From NCBI GenBank assembly GCA_947495685.1, contig CANLZY010000023.1:1-64000 (forward strand): 64,000 nt of DNA, given 5' to 3'. The translations under genes and the position numbers were made by a program. Below are positions 62,726 through 64,000 of this stretch, in pieces. The stretch is from an uncultured Tropicimonas sp. (GTDB taxonomy: Bacteria > Pseudomonadota > Alphaproteobacteria > Rhodobacterales > Rhodobacteraceae). Under the pieces are notes generated by a model that saw only the letters and a program-made list of their open reading frames with translations, was not told the DNA's origin and did not search any database. How positions within the stretch are numbered: position 1 is the first letter of the stretch; every line of letters begins with the position of its first letter.

Positions 62726-64000
62726 ATGGCATTGCAAACGCAATTGGACAGATTGACGGTATTGGACATTGAACTCTCTGATATCGTTTCGAAAACCGGA
62801 ACGAACCTGACGTTGATGGGTGGGGATGGCAGCGCGTCTGAGGACTTCGGCTGGAACGATGTCGGCAACCCGGCGGCAATCGTGTCAGCGGGTCTGACAG
62901 CGGTGAGCGGGGCGTTTTCGGCCTATACGGCGGTGAACCTGTCTCTGGTCAAGAAAGCTGCGGTGGCATCGCGCGCGGAGATCCTGGCCAACAGAAATGC
63001 GTTGAAGGCAGCCTTCAAGATCACGGACGATTCCGCCCGCGTCGCTGCAATCGCCGAAGTCGCGCCCTATGTCGGCACCGCCATGCGCCGCTCCAACATC
63101 AAGGATATCCTTCAGGAGGCGAAGTTCCTGATCGGCGACATGGGCGGGCAACTGGTCCGGGCCGGATGGGCGGGCGATGCGGCGATTGCCAGCTGGAGCA
63201 AGGTGAACGCGACCGCTTTCACGGTCACGGCGGGCCTTGGCGCGCTGACCGCCGGACTGGGCGGGGTGTCGTTTCTCGTTTCCAAGCTGGACCAACGCCA
63301 GAGTTTCGTGCTGGAGGACGTGGGCGATTTCTTCACGTCGCTGGACCTGCCGGAGATTGGTGCTGAAAGTCAGGTGATCTCCGCCGGAAGCCTGCAACTC
63401 ACGACCGAACGGGTGGACATGCTGTCGCTGGCTCTCGCCGAGATGGCTGATCGCCAGGAGCAGACCAGCGCGTCGGTCCGTAATTTCGCGGCAACTCTGG
63501 ACGAGGCGGTGACGACCACCGAATCGGCCTTTGGCGCGATTGTCCAACCGATTTCGGAAATTCAGGTTCAGGTTGACGGTATCGAGGCGGCTATTGCCAG
63601 GATTGCCGACCTGCCTGATGTGATCGCGCCGATGACCAACATCCTTGGCACATTCGCTTCGCCCTTCACCGCGTTGTTTGATTTCCTGGAGGATCCGTTT
63701 TTCCCGATTCCGAAGATCTCGCGCAACGATATTTCGAAGGTTGTCGATTTCATCAAAACGATCACCTCCCTGCCGAAATGGGTGCAGAAACTGCTTGACC
63801 CGATCCTCGACCCGATCTTCAAGCCACTGACGAACATCGTCAATTCGATGGCGGACAAGATCAATCCGTTTAACGATTTTGCGGGACCGATGGACGCGTT
63901 CGAGGCGCTTCTGGACAAGCTGGTCGCGTTGATCGAGGGGATTGCGGGCGAGTTGGAGGCAATTGCCGAGGCATTGCTTGGCATCATCGACGGCCCGACG
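62726..64000 (+). CDS. unknown large protein, incomplete at the right edge
   Basis: The frame is open from the ATG at 62726 to the window end, at least 425 codons. No ribosome site stronger than TGGAG (12 bases upstream). It has hydrophobic N-terminal stretches (PAAIVSAGLTAVSGAFSAYT and TAGLGALTAGLGGVSFLVS), helical and coiled-coil-like middle parts (RVDMLSLALAEMADRQEQTS), and repeating Asp-Pro and Phe-rich motifs later (LLDPILDPIFKPLTNIV). It lacks a classical signal peptide. No family recognised; a secreted or surface protein with C-terminal repeats beyond the window is possible. Confidence 0.7.
   Translation, partial: MALQTQLDRLTVLDIELSDIVSKTGTNLTLMGGDGSASEDFGWNDVGNPAAIVSAGLTAVSGAFSAYTAVNLSLVKKAAVASRAEILANRNALKAAFKITDDSARVAAIAEVAPYVGTAMRRSNIKDILQEAKFLIGDMGGQLVRAGWAGDAAIASWSKVNATAFTVTAGLGALTAGLGGVSFLVSKLDQRQSFVLEDVGDFFTSLDLPEIGAESQVISAGSLQLTTERVDMLSLALAEMADRQEQTSASVRNFAATLDEAVTTTESAFGAIVQPISEIQVQVDGIEAAIARIADLPDVIAPMTNILGTFASPFTALFDFLEDPFFPIPKISRNDISKVVDFIKTITSLPKWVQKLLDPILDPIFKPLTNIVNSMADKINPFNDFAGPMDAFEALLDKLVALIEGIAGELEAIAEALLGIIDGPT

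Noticed and set aside
1-64000. CRISPR arrays, tRNA or rRNA genes
   Set aside because: No regularly spaced repeats and no recognisable tRNA or rRNA sequence were seen by reading both strands; a dedicated scan could still find a tRNA.

Overview
The window is GC-rich alphaproteobacterial DNA, most likely from a marine member of the Rhodobacterales (Roseobacter/Rhodovulum type). This is judged from the housekeeping block on the right (rpiA, gor, hflK-hflC-DUF2065-htrA, purA-DUF2842, a very acidic 1159-residue protein) and from codon and protein style. No rRNA, tRNA or CRISPR was seen.

Layout: (1) 1-994 is insertion-sequence debris (the end of an IS3-family transposase, then an IS6-family relic). 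(2) 995-5162 is a glpC-glpA-glpB-like operon for a membrane-linked glycerol-3-phosphate dehydrogenase. (3) 5455-11863 holds the [NiFe]-hydrogenase maturation genes hypC-A-B-D-F-E (minus strand) and a divergent hydrogenase maturation protease. (4) 11933-22900 is a long minus-strand series: hupH-like, hynS, isp1, isp2, hynL (an Isp-type, group 1e-like [NiFe] hydrogenase), followed without strand change by sulfur-handling genes: dsrE2, tusA, dsrE, dsrF, dsrH, dsrC, a c-type cytochrome, a YeeE/YedE sulfur transporter and a periplasmic triple-rhodanese protein. (5) 23496-24814 has a DUF167 gene and an IS5-family relic. (6) 24815-37820 is an inositol catabolic and uptake island: iolG, an iolJ-like aldolase, iolB, iolC, iolD on the minus strand; two further Gfo/Idh/MocA dehydrogenases and iolE on the plus strand; a LacI-family regulator; and a sugar/inositol ABC transporter. 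Two identical LacI-type operators mark the control points. (7) 37821-42162 is a patchy region with an IS3 relic, an L,D-transpeptidase, a small lipoprotein, a cold-shock protein and small unknown genes. (8) 42163-47045 has a GNAT-like protein, an LpxL-like acyltransferase relative without the usual catalytic motif, a methyltransferase, a formyltransferase and an SDR. (9) 47459-62492 is ordinary core genome. (10) 62726 to the right edge is an unknown, incomplete protein.

The most interesting part is region 4. Isp1 and Isp2 resemble DsrM and DsrK, and DsrC (both C-terminal arm cysteines present), DsrEFH (catalytic cysteines present), TusA, DsrE2, rhodanese and a sulfur transporter are encoded directly behind the hydrogenase, with no dsrAB in the window. 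This suggests a module that couples H2 turnover to the redox state of protein-bound sulfane sulfur, possibly through DsrC. That coupling is inference; the gene identities are well supported.
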